A stretch of 6,923 nt of DNA. It comes from Aquitalea sp. Lineage in GTDB: Bacteria > Pseudomonadota > Gammaproteobacteria > Burkholderiales > Chromobacteriaceae. The notes beneath the pieces are model-generated. The model was not told the origin of the DNA. It searched no databases and saw nothing but the letters and a program-made list of their open reading frames with translations. This document shows positions 1-6,464 of the stretch, in pieces. Numbering within the stretch: position 1 is the stretch's first letter; every line of letters begins with the position of its first letter. Both the position numbers and the translations under genes were made by a program. The stretch is taken from contig JAFANL010000211.1 in NCBI GenBank assembly GCA_019232735.1, positions 1-6,923 of the forward strand, read 5' to 3'.

Positions 1-1296
1 ATCGGCATCCAGGACATCCTGGAGGTCGTGGTCAGCAAGATTCCGCCGCCGGAAGGTAATCCGGATGGCCCGCTCAAGGCGCTGATCATCGACTCCTGGT
101 TCGACAACTATGTCGGCGTGGTGATGTTGGTGCGCGTCAAGGACGGCCAGGTACGCCCCAAGGACAAGATCAAGTTCATGGCCACCGGTGCCGAGCATCT
201 GGTGGAGCAGGTGGGGGTGTTCTCGCCCAAATCGGTACAGCGCGAAGTGCTGAATGCCGGCGAAGTAGGCTTCATCATCGCCGGCATCAAGGAATTGAAA
301 TCGGCCAAGGTGGGCGACACCATCACCCTGATGAAGACGCCGGCCACCGAGCCGCTGCCGGGCTTCAAGGAAGTACAGTCGCAGGTGTTTGCCGGTCTGT
401 ATCCGGTGGAAAGCCATGATTACGAAGCACTGCGTGATGCACTGGAAAAGCTGCAGCTGAACGATGCCTCGCTCAAGTTCGAGCCGGAAGTATCACAGGC
501 GCTGGGCTTTGGCTTCCGTTGCGGCTTCCTGGGCCTGCTGCACCTGGAAATCGTGCAGGAGCGTCTGGAACGCGAGTTCGACATGGACCTGATCACCACG
601 GCGCCGACCGTGGTGTACGAGCTGGTGCTCAAGGATGGCAGCATCATCCAGGTGGAGAACCCGTCGCGCCTGCCGGATCCGGGCAAGATCGAGGAAATCC
701 GCGAACCCATCATCACTGCACACATCCTGGTGCCGCAAGACTATGTCGGCGCGGTGATCACCCTGTGTACCCAGAAGCGCGGCGTACAGCGCAATATGCA
801 GTATCTGGGCCGTCAGGTGATGCTGACCTACGATATGCCGATGAACGAAGTGGTGATGGACTTCTTCGACAAGCTCAAGTCCACCAGCCGTGGCTATGCT
901 TCGCTGGATTACGAGTTCAAGGAATTCCAGTGCGCCGATCTGGTCAAGCTGGACGTGCTGGTGAACAGCGAGAAGGTGGATGCGCTCAGCCTGATCGTGC
1001 ACCGTGCCTCCAGCGTGTATCGTGGTCGCGAACTGGTATCCAAGATGCGCGAGCTGATTCCGCGCCAGATGTTCGATATCGCTGTGCAGGCGGCCATCGG
1101 CGGGCATATCATTGCCCGTGAAACGGTCAAGGCGCTGCGCAAGAACGTGCTGGCCAAGTGCTATGGTGGTGACATCACCCGTAAGAAAAAGCTGCTGGAA
1201 AAACAAAAAGCCGGCAAGAAGCGCATGAAGCAGGTGGGTAATGTGGAAATCCCGCAAGAGGCTTTCCTGGCCATTCTTCAAGTAGGGGACAAATAA
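1..1296 (+). CDS. lepA: Elongation factor 4 (LepA GTPase), 5'-truncated by window edge
   Basis: LepA/EF4 is a ribosome-associated translational GTPase that can back-translocate ribosomes and has been linked to 30S biogenesis. The reading frame is open from base 1, so the gene begins upstream; 431 codons are present. Against the roughly 599-residue E. coli protein, about 167 N-terminal residues (most of the G domain, with all G1-G4 motifs) are missing. What remains starts near the end of the G domain (IPPPEGNPDGP), then domain II (ALIIDSWFDNYVGVV), domain III, and the EF-G domain V-like region with GFGFRCGFLGLLH at fragment codons 169-181. The LepA-specific C-terminal domain follows, with the basic stretch KCYGGDITRKKKLLEKQK from about codon 386 and the ending QEAFLAIL. 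It stops with TAA at 1294-1296, immediately followed by the lepB start in the same frame. Identification is by direct recognition of family sequence and is very secure. Confidence 0.98.
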   Translation: MGIQDILEVVVSKIPPPEGNPDGPLKALIIDSWFDNYVGVVMLVRVKDGQVRPKDKIKFMATGAEHLVEQVGVFSPKSVQREVLNAGEVGFIIAGIKELKSAKVGDTITLMKTPATEPLPGFKEVQSQVFAGLYPVESHDYEALRDALEKLQLNDASLKFEPEVSQALGFGFRCGFLGLLHLEIVQERLEREFDMDLITTAPTVVYELVLKDGSIIQVENPSRLPDPGKIEEIREPIITAHILVPQDYVGAVITLCTQKRGVQRNMQYLGRQVMLTYDMPMNEVVMDFFDKLKSTSRGYASLDYEFKEFQCADLVKLDVLVNSEKVDALSLIVHRASSVYRGRELVSKMRELIPRQMFDIAVQAAIGGHIIARETVKALRKNVLAKCYGGDITRKKKLLEKQKAGKKRMKQVGNVEIPQEAFLAILQVGDK

Positions 1297-2259
1297 GTGG
1301 GCGAAAACCTGTTCTGGGTATTTACCGTGGCCGTCATTGTTGGCGGCATGCTGGTGGCGTTTGGCGGACAGCGTGAAATCGGGCAGAAGGACTGGCCGGC
1401 ATCGGTGCAATGGGGCTATCTGGCCCTGGTCATCGGTGGCTTTGGCCTGCTGTCCAACTACATGAGCTTCACTGCAGTGATGCTGGTGTTCGTGCTGGTT
1501 ACCGGCGTGGTATGGGCTCTGGACAAGTGGTTGCTGGCCCGGAAACGTGCCGGTGAGCCGGGACATTTTGTCGAATACTCGCGTGGTTTCTTCCCGGTCA
1601 TCCTGGTGGTGTTCCTGCTGCGCTCCTTCCTGGTGGAGCCCTTCCAGATTCCCAGCAGCTCCATGCGCCCGGGGCTGGTGGTGGGTGACTTCATTCTGGT
1701 CAACAAGTTTGCCTATGGCATCCGCGTGCCGGTGCTGAACAATGTGGTGGTGCCGGTGGGCAAGGTCAGCCGTGGCGATGTGGTGGTGTTCAACTACCCG
1801 CCCAACCCCAAGGTGAACTACATCAAGCGGGTCATCGGTGTGGCAGGCGATGTGGTGGAATACCGCAACAAACGCCTGACCATCAACGGCAAGGCCGTGC
1901 CGGACGAGAAGGATGGTACCTACGAGTATCTGGAGCAGGGCATGAGCATCATCCATAACGACCAGTTCAAGGAAGTGATGGATGGCAAGTCTTACCGCGT
2001 GCTGAATATTCCGGAAGCGCCCGTGGTGGCGCTGGGGCAGGTTGCCGACTTCCCGGCGCGTGACCAGTGCCAATATGATGAAAACGGTTTTGTCTGCAAG
2101 GTACCGGCCGGTCATTACTTCATGCTGGGCGATAATCGCGACAACAGCCTGGATGGTCGCTACTGGGGGTTTGTCGAGGACCGCCTGATGGTGGGCAAGG
2201 CTTTCCTGATCTGGATGAACTTCAGCGCACTGTCCCGTATCGGTACGGTCATTCATTGA
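1297..2259 (+). CDS. lepB: Signal peptidase I (leader peptidase)
   Basis: This inner-membrane serine protease removes signal peptides from exported preproteins on the periplasmic side, using a Ser/Lys dyad. It has 320 residues (E. coli LepB 324). The nucleophile is Ser122 in PSSSMRPG (family PSxSM box) and the general base is Lys177 in YIKRVIGVAGD; their spacing of 55 matches E. coli Ser90/Lys145. Box E is GDNRDNSLDGRYWG from residue 278. Cys258 and Cys267 lie just before box E, close to where E. coli has a disulfide pair. Hydrophobic segments lie at about 5-23, 40-55, 58-75 and 97-113, with the basic loop KWLLARKR at 77-84. That suggests four membrane spans, N-terminus out, against two in E. 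coli. The GTG start at 1297 abuts the lepA stop. An AGGGG Shine-Dalgarno lies at 1284-1288 with an 8-nt spacer, inside lepA. Co-transcription with lepA is very likely. Confidence 0.98.
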   Translation: MGENLFWVFTVAVIVGGMLVAFGGQREIGQKDWPASVQWGYLALVIGGFGLLSNYMSFTAVMLVFVLVTGVVWALDKWLLARKRAGEPGHFVEYSRGFFPVILVVFLLRSFLVEPFQIPSSSMRPGLVVGDFILVNKFAYGIRVPVLNNVVVPVGKVSRGDVVVFNYPPNPKVNYIKRVIGVAGDVVEYRNKRLTINGKAVPDEKDGTYEYLEQGMSIIHNDQFKEVMDGKSYRVLNIPEAPVVALGQVADFPARDQCQYDENGFVCKVPAGHYFMLGDNRDNSLDGRYWGFVEDRLMVGKAFLIWMNFSALSRIGTVIH

Positions 2260-2274
2260 TGGCATTTTGTGGCA

Positions 2275-2280
2275 AGGGGA
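2275..2280 (+). promoter_or_regulatory. Ribosome binding site fixing the DUF4845 gene start
   Basis: AGGGGA lies 5 nt before the ATG at 2286. It makes 2286 a better start than the in-frame TTG at 2256 or ATG at 2259, which overlap or touch the lepB stop and would put ten unlikely residues in front of the conserved N-terminus. Confidence 0.8.
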
Positions 2281-2285
2281 CTCTC

Positions 2286-2642
2286 ATGCAGCGTCAGCAA
2301 GGTTTGTCAGTCATTTCTGTACTGTTCATCATGCTCATCGTCGGAGCCTGCTTCCTGTTGGCCGGCAAGGTGCTGCCGGTGTACAACGAGTATGCCGAAG
2401 TACGCAAGGCGGTGACGGCCCTGGCTGGCGAGACCGGCAAGGGGGAAACCGAGCTGCGCCGTGAATTCATGAACCACGCCATGGTGGGGGATATTTCGTC
2501 GATCAAGCCGGAAAACCTCACCATCATCACCACCGCCAACTCGGTATTCGTGCGTGCAGCCTATCGCCGCGAAGTGCCTTTGTTTGCCAATGTCAGCCTG
2601 GCTTTCGATTTTGATACCCAGGCTGGACAGACACCTCAGTAA
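2286..2642 (+). CDS. DUF4845 family single-span membrane protein, unknown function
   Basis: This is a 118-residue protein. It has a short polar N-terminus (MQRQQG), one hydrophobic segment at about residues 8-27 (SVISVLFIMLIVGACFLLAG), and a soluble domain of about 90 residues predicted outside the membrane. The segments KVLPVYNEY after the helix and YRREVPLFANVSLAFDF near the C-terminus are typical of the DUF4845 family, as I recall it. Members commonly sit between lepB and rnc in beta- and gammaproteobacteria (in Pseudomonas aeruginosa, PA0769 is the equivalent), so the context supports the call. No biochemical role is established. The N-terminus resembles a type IV prepilin (Gly before a hydrophobic helix) but lacks the usual Glu at +5. 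The start is chosen by the AGGGGA site at 2275-2280. The gene lies 26 nt after lepB and 5 nt before rnc, so it is probably co-transcribed with both. Confidence 0.88.
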   Translation: MQRQQGLSVISVLFIMLIVGACFLLAGKVLPVYNEYAEVRKAVTALAGETGKGETELRREFMNHAMVGDISSIKPENLTIITTANSVFVRAAYRREVPLFANVSLAFDFDTQAGQTPQ

Positions 2643-2647
2643 CTACA

Positions 2648-3358
2648 GTGACCCAAGTTGAAATCCGATTCCGGCGCCTGTCCCAGGCGCTGGATTATGC
2701 ATTCCAGAAGCCCGATCTGCTGCGCCAGGCGCTGACACATCGCAGCTTTGCTGCCTCCAATAACGAGCGTTTCGAATTCATTGGCGACAGCATCCTCAAT
2801 TACACCGTGGCGCGCATGCTGTTTGACCAGTTTCCGCGCCTGAGTGAAGGCGAGCTGTCGCGCTTGCGTGCCAATCTGGTCAACCAGAATACCCTGGCCG
2901 AAATCGCCCACGAACTGAAGCTGGGGGATTATCTCTACCTGGGTGAGGGCGAGCTCAAGAGTGGCGGCTTCAACCGCCCGTCCATCCTGGCGGATGCGCT
3001 GGAGGCGACTTTTGCCGCCGTCAGCTTTGATGCGGATTTCCAGAGTGCCGAACGGGTGGTGCGCCGCCTGTATGAAACACGCGTGGCCGCCATCGACCCC
3101 ACCAAGCATGCCAAGGATGCCAAGACCCGTCTGCAGGAAGCCCTGCAGGCGCGCAAATGGCCCTTGCCCAAATACCGCATCCAGACCCAGACTGGAGAAG
3201 CCCACGAGCAATGGTTCAAGGTCGTGTGTGACCTGGGCGAACTGATGATCGAATCCAGTGGCGAGGGCGGCAGCCGCCGCGCCGCCGAACAGCAGGCCGC
3301 TGAAGCCGCACTGCTGCTCCTTGAACAGAAACTGGCCACAGGCAAGAAACATCCATGA
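2648..3358 (+). CDS. rnc: Ribonuclease III
   Basis: RNase III is a Mg2+-dependent, double-strand-specific endoribonuclease that processes the 30S rRNA precursor and some mRNAs as a homodimer. It has 236 residues (E. coli 226). The N-terminal endonuclease domain (about 5-130) carries the signature NERFEFIGDSIL from residue 39. Metal and catalytic residues Glu43, Asp47, Asp116 and Glu119 correspond to E. coli Glu41, Asp45, Asp114 and Glu117. A dsRNA-binding domain spans about 157-228 (KTRLQEALQARKWPLP through RRAAEQQAAEAALLLLE). The GTG at 2648 is the only usable start: the frame has a stop at 2612-2614, no ATG, GTG or TTG between them, and no candidate for a long way downstream. No convincing Shine-Dalgarno precedes it, so translation probably depends on coupling to the gene ending 5 nt upstream. 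A strong hairpin lies in codons 8-16. The stop overlaps the era start by 4 nt. Confidence 0.98.
   Translation: MTQVEIRFRRLSQALDYAFQKPDLLRQALTHRSFAASNNERFEFIGDSILNYTVARMLFDQFPRLSEGELSRLRANLVNQNTLAEIAHELKLGDYLYLGEGELKSGGFNRPSILADALEATFAAVSFDADFQSAERVVRRLYETRVAAIDPTKHAKDAKTRLQEALQARKWPLPKYRIQTQTGEAHEQWFKVVCDLGELMIESSGEGGSRRAAEQQAAEAALLLLEQKLATGKKHP
2670..2694 (+). other. Hairpin in the first codons of rnc
   Basis: A perfect 7-bp inverted repeat, GCGCCTG (2674-2680) and CAGGCGC (2684-2690), closes a 3-nt UCC loop. It extends outward through a G-U pair (2673/2691) and three Watson-Crick pairs to 2670/2694, giving an 11-bp stem. It begins 22 nt after the first base of the rnc start codon. Whether it is functional or a chance product of GC-rich codons is not known. 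Confidence 0.45.
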
Positions 3359-4245
3359 CCGAACACGCATACCATTGTGGCTTTGTCGCCATCGTAGGCC
3401 GCCCCAACGTGGGCAAGTCCACGCTGATGAACCATCTCATCGGCCAGAAAGTCAGCATCACCTCGAAAAAGGCGCAGACCACCCGTCACCGCGTCAATGG
3501 CATTCATACCGAAGACAATGCCCAGTTCATTTTTGTCGACACGCCGGGTTTTCAGACCTTTCACAAGGGCGCGCTCAACGAGACGCTGAACAAGAGCGTC
3601 AAGGATTCGCTGGGCAGCGTGGATTGCGTGCTGTTCATCCTGGAGGCCATGCGCTGTAGCGCCGCCGACCGTGAAGTGATGGCATTGCTGCACAAGCACA
3701 CCCCGGTGATCCTGGTGATCAACAAGCTGGACAAGGTCAAGGACAAGCTGCTGTTGCAGGAATTCATCGATGGCGTGCGCGCCGAATTCCAGTTTGCCGA
3801 TTGCGAAGTGGTCAGCGCCAAGCACGGACAGCGTCTGTCGGAACTGCTGGACAAGGTACGCCCGCATCTGCCGGAGTCCATGCCGCTGTATCCGGAAGAC
3901 ATGGTGACCGACAAGAGCGAGCGCTTCCTGTCGGCCGAAATCGTGCGCGAAAAGTTGTTCCGCTACCTGGGTGAAGAGCTGCCCTACGAAATGAATGTGG
4001 AAGTGGAGATGTTTGAAATGGACGGCGCGCTGCGTCGCATTCACATCGCCATTCTGGTGGACAAGGAAAACCAGAAGCCCATCGTCATCGGCAAGGGTGG
4101 CGAGAAACTGAAAAAGATTTCCACCGAAGCCCGTCTGGACATGGAAAAACTGTTCGATGGCAAGGTATTCCTGCAAGTCTGGGTCAAGGTCAAGTCCGGC
4201 TGGGCCGATGATGTCCGCTTCCTGCGGGAATTCGGCCTGAACTGA
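3355..4245 (+). CDS. era: GTPase Era
   Basis: Era is an essential GTPase that binds the 3' end of 16S rRNA and acts in 30S subunit assembly at the inner face of the membrane. It has 296 residues (E. coli 301). The G domain shows G1 GRPNVGKST (15-23), the G2 region with QTTRHR (about residues 41-46), G3 DTPG (62-65), G4 NKLD (123-126) and G5 SAK (154-156). The C-terminal type II KH domain contains the RNA-binding loop IGKGGEKLKKI, with GKGG at 246-249, and ends with the family-typical WVKVKSGWADDVRFLREFGL. All nucleotide-binding motifs are intact. ATG at 3355 overlaps the rnc stop (ATGA) with only a weak ribosome binding site, so it is probably coupled to rnc. The rnc-era pairing is conserved and functionally logical, since both act in rRNA maturation. 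The stop overlaps the next start by 1 nt. Confidence 0.98.
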   Translation: MTEHAYHCGFVAIVGRPNVGKSTLMNHLIGQKVSITSKKAQTTRHRVNGIHTEDNAQFIFVDTPGFQTFHKGALNETLNKSVKDSLGSVDCVLFILEAMRCSAADREVMALLHKHTPVILVINKLDKVKDKLLLQEFIDGVRAEFQFADCEVVSAKHGQRLSELLDKVRPHLPESMPLYPEDMVTDKSERFLSAEIVREKLFRYLGEELPYEMNVEVEMFEMDGALRRIHIAILVDKENQKPIVIGKGGEKLKKISTEARLDMEKLFDGKVFLQVWVKVKSGWADDVRFLREFGLN

Positions 4246-4580
4246 TGTCCGCCAAGTTGCCGCAGCCGCCTTACTGGGCGGTGATTTTCTCCTCGCAGCG
4301 CACGGATGGTGAGCAGGGGTATGCCGCGATGGCCGACCGCATGTTGCGGCTGGCCGAAGTGCAGCCCGGCTATCTGGGTGCGGAAAGTGCCCGTGATGCA
4401 GCCGGCTTCGGCATCACCGTATCCTACTGGGACAGCGTGGAAGCCATTGCCGCCTGGCGGCACTATGCCGAGCACCTGGTGGCGCAAAAGCTGGGCCGCG
4501 ACGTGTGGTATCAATATTTCTCGCTGAAAGTGGCCCGCGTGGAGCGGGCACATGAATCAGCCGGGAGCGCTGGCGCATGA
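4245..4580 (+). CDS. Antibiotic biosynthesis monooxygenase (ABM) domain protein, dimeric alpha/beta barrel fold
   Basis: This 111-residue cytosolic protein has no signal peptide or membrane segment. The segments PPYWAVIFSSQRT (8-20), the helix YAAMADRMLRLAEVQPGYLGAES, then FGITVSYWDSVEAIAAWRHYAEH and a closing strand FSLKVARVER follow the ABM-domain pattern (strand, helix, strand with SYW, helix, strand). These proteins form dimeric ferredoxin-like barrels. Characterised relatives include heme-degrading and quinone-forming monooxygenases, but most members are uncharacterised and no substrate can be assigned here. The His/Trp in AWRHYAEH sit where the family usually has them. The start ATG overlaps the era stop (TGATG) and the stop overlaps the recO start (ATGA), so it is embedded in the translationally coupled core of the operon. 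A weak CGGGAA lies 14 nt upstream. The family call is good; the cellular role is unknown. Confidence 0.87.
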   Translation: MSAKLPQPPYWAVIFSSQRTDGEQGYAAMADRMLRLAEVQPGYLGAESARDAAGFGITVSYWDSVEAIAAWRHYAEHLVAQKLGRDVWYQYFSLKVARVERAHESAGSAGA

Positions 4581-5308
4581 GCCAGCAAGCCAGGGTAGAC
4601 CGCCAGCCGGCCTATCTGCTGCATGCCCAACCCTATCGGGAAACCAGTCTGTTGGTCGAAGTGCTGACACCGCAACATGGCCGCTTCACCATGGTGGCGC
4701 GCGGTGCGCGCCGTCCGCGGGCGGATGTCCGTGGTGTACTGCTGCCGTTTCAGCCCTTGACCCTGTCCTGGTTTGGCAAGGGTGAAGTACGGACCCTGCA
4801 TACCGCGGAGTGGAATGGTGGCGTGCCGCAATTGTCCGGTCTGCGCTTGGTCTGCGGCTTCTATCTGAATGAACTGCTGATGAAGCTGACGGCGCGCGAT
4901 GACGCCGAACCGCGTGCCTATGCCGTGTATGACCAGGCGGTGCGGGCACTGGCCGTGACCGACTCGCTGTCCAGCGTACTACGGCGTTACGAGCTGCGGC
5001 TGTTGCAGGCTCTGGGCTATGCCGGGCGCTTTGCCACCGACCAGCATGGCGTGCCGCTGGATGCGGAGGCAAGCTACCTGTGCCGTGGTCTTGCCCTGCC
5101 GGAACGTGATGCGGGGATGGTCGAGGAGGGGCGCTGCGTGCGTTTGCCCGGTGCCGCCTTGCTGGCCATCGAGGCGGATGACTATGTGGCCGTCAGTACC
5201 CGTCGTGCGGCCCGCAGCCTGCTGCGGGTGTTGTTGACCGAATTGCTGGGCGAGGCGCCATTGGCCTCGCGTGAACTCTTGCAGGCCATTAACGCCATTG
5301 CTGATTGA
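4577..5308 (+). CDS. recO: DNA repair protein RecO
   Basis: RecO acts with RecR (and RecF) in the RecFOR pathway: it binds SSB and single-stranded DNA, anneals strands, and helps load RecA at gaps. It has 243 residues (E. coli 242). The N-terminal OB fold covers about 1-80, with AYLLHAQPYRETSLLVEVLT, then GRFTMVARGARRPRADVRGVLLPFQPL, and GKGEVRTLHTAE. The helical C-terminal part includes LVCGFYLNELLMKL, the RRYELRLLQALGYAG segment, and the ending LLGEAPLASRELLQAI, close to E. coli YLGGKPLKSRELF. It lacks the CxxC pairs of zinc-binding RecO proteins (only a lone Cys in the YLCRGLAL region), as in E. coli. ATG at 4577 overlaps the previous stop by 4 nt; GGGAG at 4563-4567 is a plausible ribosome binding site. 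A 7-bp inverted repeat at 4696-4712 lies within the conserved ARGARR codons and is probably incidental. Confidence 0.97.
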   Translation: MSQQARVDRQPAYLLHAQPYRETSLLVEVLTPQHGRFTMVARGARRPRADVRGVLLPFQPLTLSWFGKGEVRTLHTAEWNGGVPQLSGLRLVCGFYLNELLMKLTARDDAEPRAYAVYDQAVRALAVTDSLSSVLRRYELRLLQALGYAGRFATDQHGVPLDAEASYLCRGLALPERDAGMVEEGRCVRLPGAALLAIEADDYVAVSTRRAARSLLRVLLTELLGEAPLASRELLQAINAIAD

Positions 5309-5320
5309 AGCCTGCGTAAC

Positions 5321-5325
5321 AGGAG
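5321..5325 (+). promoter_or_regulatory. Ribosome binding site of pdxJ
   Basis: AGGAG lies 6 nt before the pdxJ ATG, in the 23-nt gap after recO. It is the strongest Shine-Dalgarno match up to this point in the window and suggests that pdxJ is initiated independently rather than by coupling. Confidence 0.85.
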
Positions 5326-5331
5326 CTGAAC

Positions 5332-6060
5332 ATGATTTTGCTTGGTGTGAATATCGATCACGTTGCCACCCTGCGCCAGGCGCGTGGCACCCGCTACCCC
5401 AGCCCGGTAGAGGCTGCCCTGGTGGCGGAAACCGCCGGTGCCGACCTGATTACCCTGCATTTGCGTGAAGACCGCCGCCATATTCAGGATGCGGACGTGG
5501 TGGCCATGCGCCAGGTCATCAAGACCCGCATGAACCTAGAAATGGCGATGACGCCGGAAATGCTGGCCAATGCCTTGGCAGTAGCACCGGAGGACGTATG
5601 CCTGGTGCCGGAAAAACGCGAAGAAGTCACCACCGAAGGTGGTCTGGATGTGCTGGGTCACTATGCCGATGTCTGCCATTACACCGAAACCCTGCAGCAG
5701 GCCGGAATCCGGGTGTCCATCTTCATCGACCCGGACCGCGCCCAGATCAGCAAGGCCTATGAGGCCGGTGCCCGTGTGATCGAACTGCATACCGGTGCCT
5801 ATGCCGATGCCGTGCATGCTGCCGAACGTGAGGCCGAACTGGCGCGTATCCGCGGTGCCGCGGCTTTTGCCGCCGAGCTGGGCATGGTGGTGAATGCCGG
5901 TCACGGACTGAACTATCACAACGTCAAGCCGATTGCCGCCATCCCGCAGATCACTGAACTGAACATCGGCCACGCCATCATCGGCCAGGCGGTGTTTGTC
6001 GGCCTGGATCGTGCCGTGCGCGACATGAAGGCGCTGATGCAAGAAGCGCGTAAGGCCTGA
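5332..6060 (+). CDS. pdxJ: Pyridoxine 5'-phosphate synthase
   Basis: PdxJ condenses 3-amino-2-oxopropyl phosphate with 1-deoxy-D-xylulose 5-phosphate to make pyridoxine 5'-phosphate, the ring-closing step of the DXP-dependent vitamin B6 pathway. It is a cytosolic TIM-barrel enzyme. It has 242 residues (E. coli 243). Motifs visible are GVNIDHVATLRQARGT (5-20), HLREDRRHI (42-50, active-site His42, Arg44 and Arg47), NLEM with Glu69, VPEKREEVTTEGGLD, HTGAYAD, NAGHGLNYHNV with His191 (188-197), and ELNIGHAIIG with the phosphate-binding GH (213-214). All key residues are present. The start is supported by AGGAG at 5321-5325 and by family alignment. Placement directly after recO and before acpS is the common proteobacterial arrangement; the link is presumably co-expression rather than a shared pathway. 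Confidence 0.98.
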   Translation: MILLGVNIDHVATLRQARGTRYPSPVEAALVAETAGADLITLHLREDRRHIQDADVVAMRQVIKTRMNLEMAMTPEMLANALAVAPEDVCLVPEKREEVTTEGGLDVLGHYADVCHYTETLQQAGIRVSIFIDPDRAQISKAYEAGARVIELHTGAYADAVHAAEREAELARIRGAAAFAAELGMVVNAGHGLNYHNVKPIAAIPQITELNIGHAIIGQAVFVGLDRAVRDMKALMQEARKA

Positions 6061-6068
6061 AACATGGC

Positions 6069-6074
6069 AGGAGG
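6069..6074 (+). promoter_or_regulatory. Ribosome binding site of acpS
   Basis: A full AGGAGG consensus lies 9 nt before the acpS ATG at 6084. It confirms that start over the ATG at 6064, which is in another frame. Confidence 0.85.
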
Positions 6075-6083
6075 GGCGGGCGC

Positions 6084-6464
6084 ATGATCTACGGCATCGG
6101 TACCGATATGGTGGAAATCGCCCGTATGCAGGGCCTGCTGCAGCGCTGGGGTGACAAGGCCGGGCGACGTATTCTGGCCGAGTCGGAAATGGCAGGCTTC
6201 CTGCAGGCAGTGGATCAGGCCCGTTTCCTGGCCAAGCGTTTTGCGGTCAAGGAAGCCTTGTCCAAGGCGGTGGGAACGGGCGTGGTGGCGCCGGTGCTGC
6301 TGACTGCCATTGCGGTCAGCCATGACGAACTCGGTAAGCCACAGCTGGTCTTCTCCCCTGAGTTGCAGGCTTTCCTGCAGCAGCGCGGCATCGTGCGCAG
6401 CCATGTTTCCATTACGGATGAGCGGGAACACGCGCTGGCCTTTGTGGTGCTGGAGCAGGCCTGA
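6084..6464 (+). CDS. acpS: Holo-[acyl-carrier-protein] synthase
   Basis: AcpS transfers the 4'-phosphopantetheine arm of CoA to the conserved serine of apo-ACP, activating it for fatty acid synthesis. It is a small Mg2+-dependent cytosolic enzyme that works as a trimer. It has 126 residues (E. coli 126). The two family signatures are present: GIGTDMVEI (4-12) with metal ligand Asp8, and FLAKRFAVKEALSKAVGTG with Lys56 and metal ligand Glu57. DELGKPQL and the C-terminal HVSITDEREHALAFVV also match the family. The start is fixed by AGGAGG at 6069-6074; the gap after pdxJ is 23 nt. The pdxJ-acpS pairing is common in proteobacteria. The last codons and TGA stop lie inside a perfect 18-bp palindrome (6456-6473). 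Confidence 0.98.
   Translation: MIYGIGTDMVEIARMQGLLQRWGDKAGRRILAESEMAGFLQAVDQARFLAKRFAVKEALSKAVGTGVVAPVLLTAIAVSHDELGKPQLVFSPELQAFLQQRGIVRSHVSITDEREHALAFVVLEQA

Noticed and set aside
519..1121. 200-codon alternative + strand frame within lepA
   Set aside because: It overlaps the highly conserved LepA frame, and its composition (Gly, Ala, Arg, Pro rich) is typical of a shifted reading of GC-rich codons.
493..2265. 590-codon open frame on the - strand across lepA and lepB
   Set aside because: It lies wholly opposite two intact conserved genes. Its His-rich, low-complexity translation is what GTG/ATG-rich sense codons give in reverse, and it matches no family I recognise. Long antisense frames are common in GC-rich genes.
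2256..2285. Longer start for the DUF4845 gene (TTG 2256 or ATG 2259)
   Set aside because: These starts have no ribosome binding site and add ten residues before the conserved N-terminus; ATG 2286 has AGGGGA at the right distance.
3128..3151. Inverted repeat CTGCAGG / CCTGCAG in rnc
   Set aside because: It falls in the codons for the conserved LQEALQ motif of the dsRNA-binding domain, so the symmetry follows from the protein sequence and the favoured CTG/CAG codons.
2636..3370. 244-codon open frame on the - strand exactly opposite rnc
   Set aside because: It coincides almost end to end with rnc and has no independent support; it is a shadow of the sense codon pattern.
2935..4176. 413-codon open frame on the - strand across rnc and era
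   Set aside because: It is the mirror of two well-conserved genes with all motifs intact. Its sequence shows no domain pattern and it crosses the rnc/era junction without any matching signal.
4696..4712. Inverted repeat GGCGCGC / GCGCGCC in recO
   Set aside because: It encodes the conserved ARGARR segment with GC-rich Ala/Arg/Gly codons; chance symmetry is the simplest reading.
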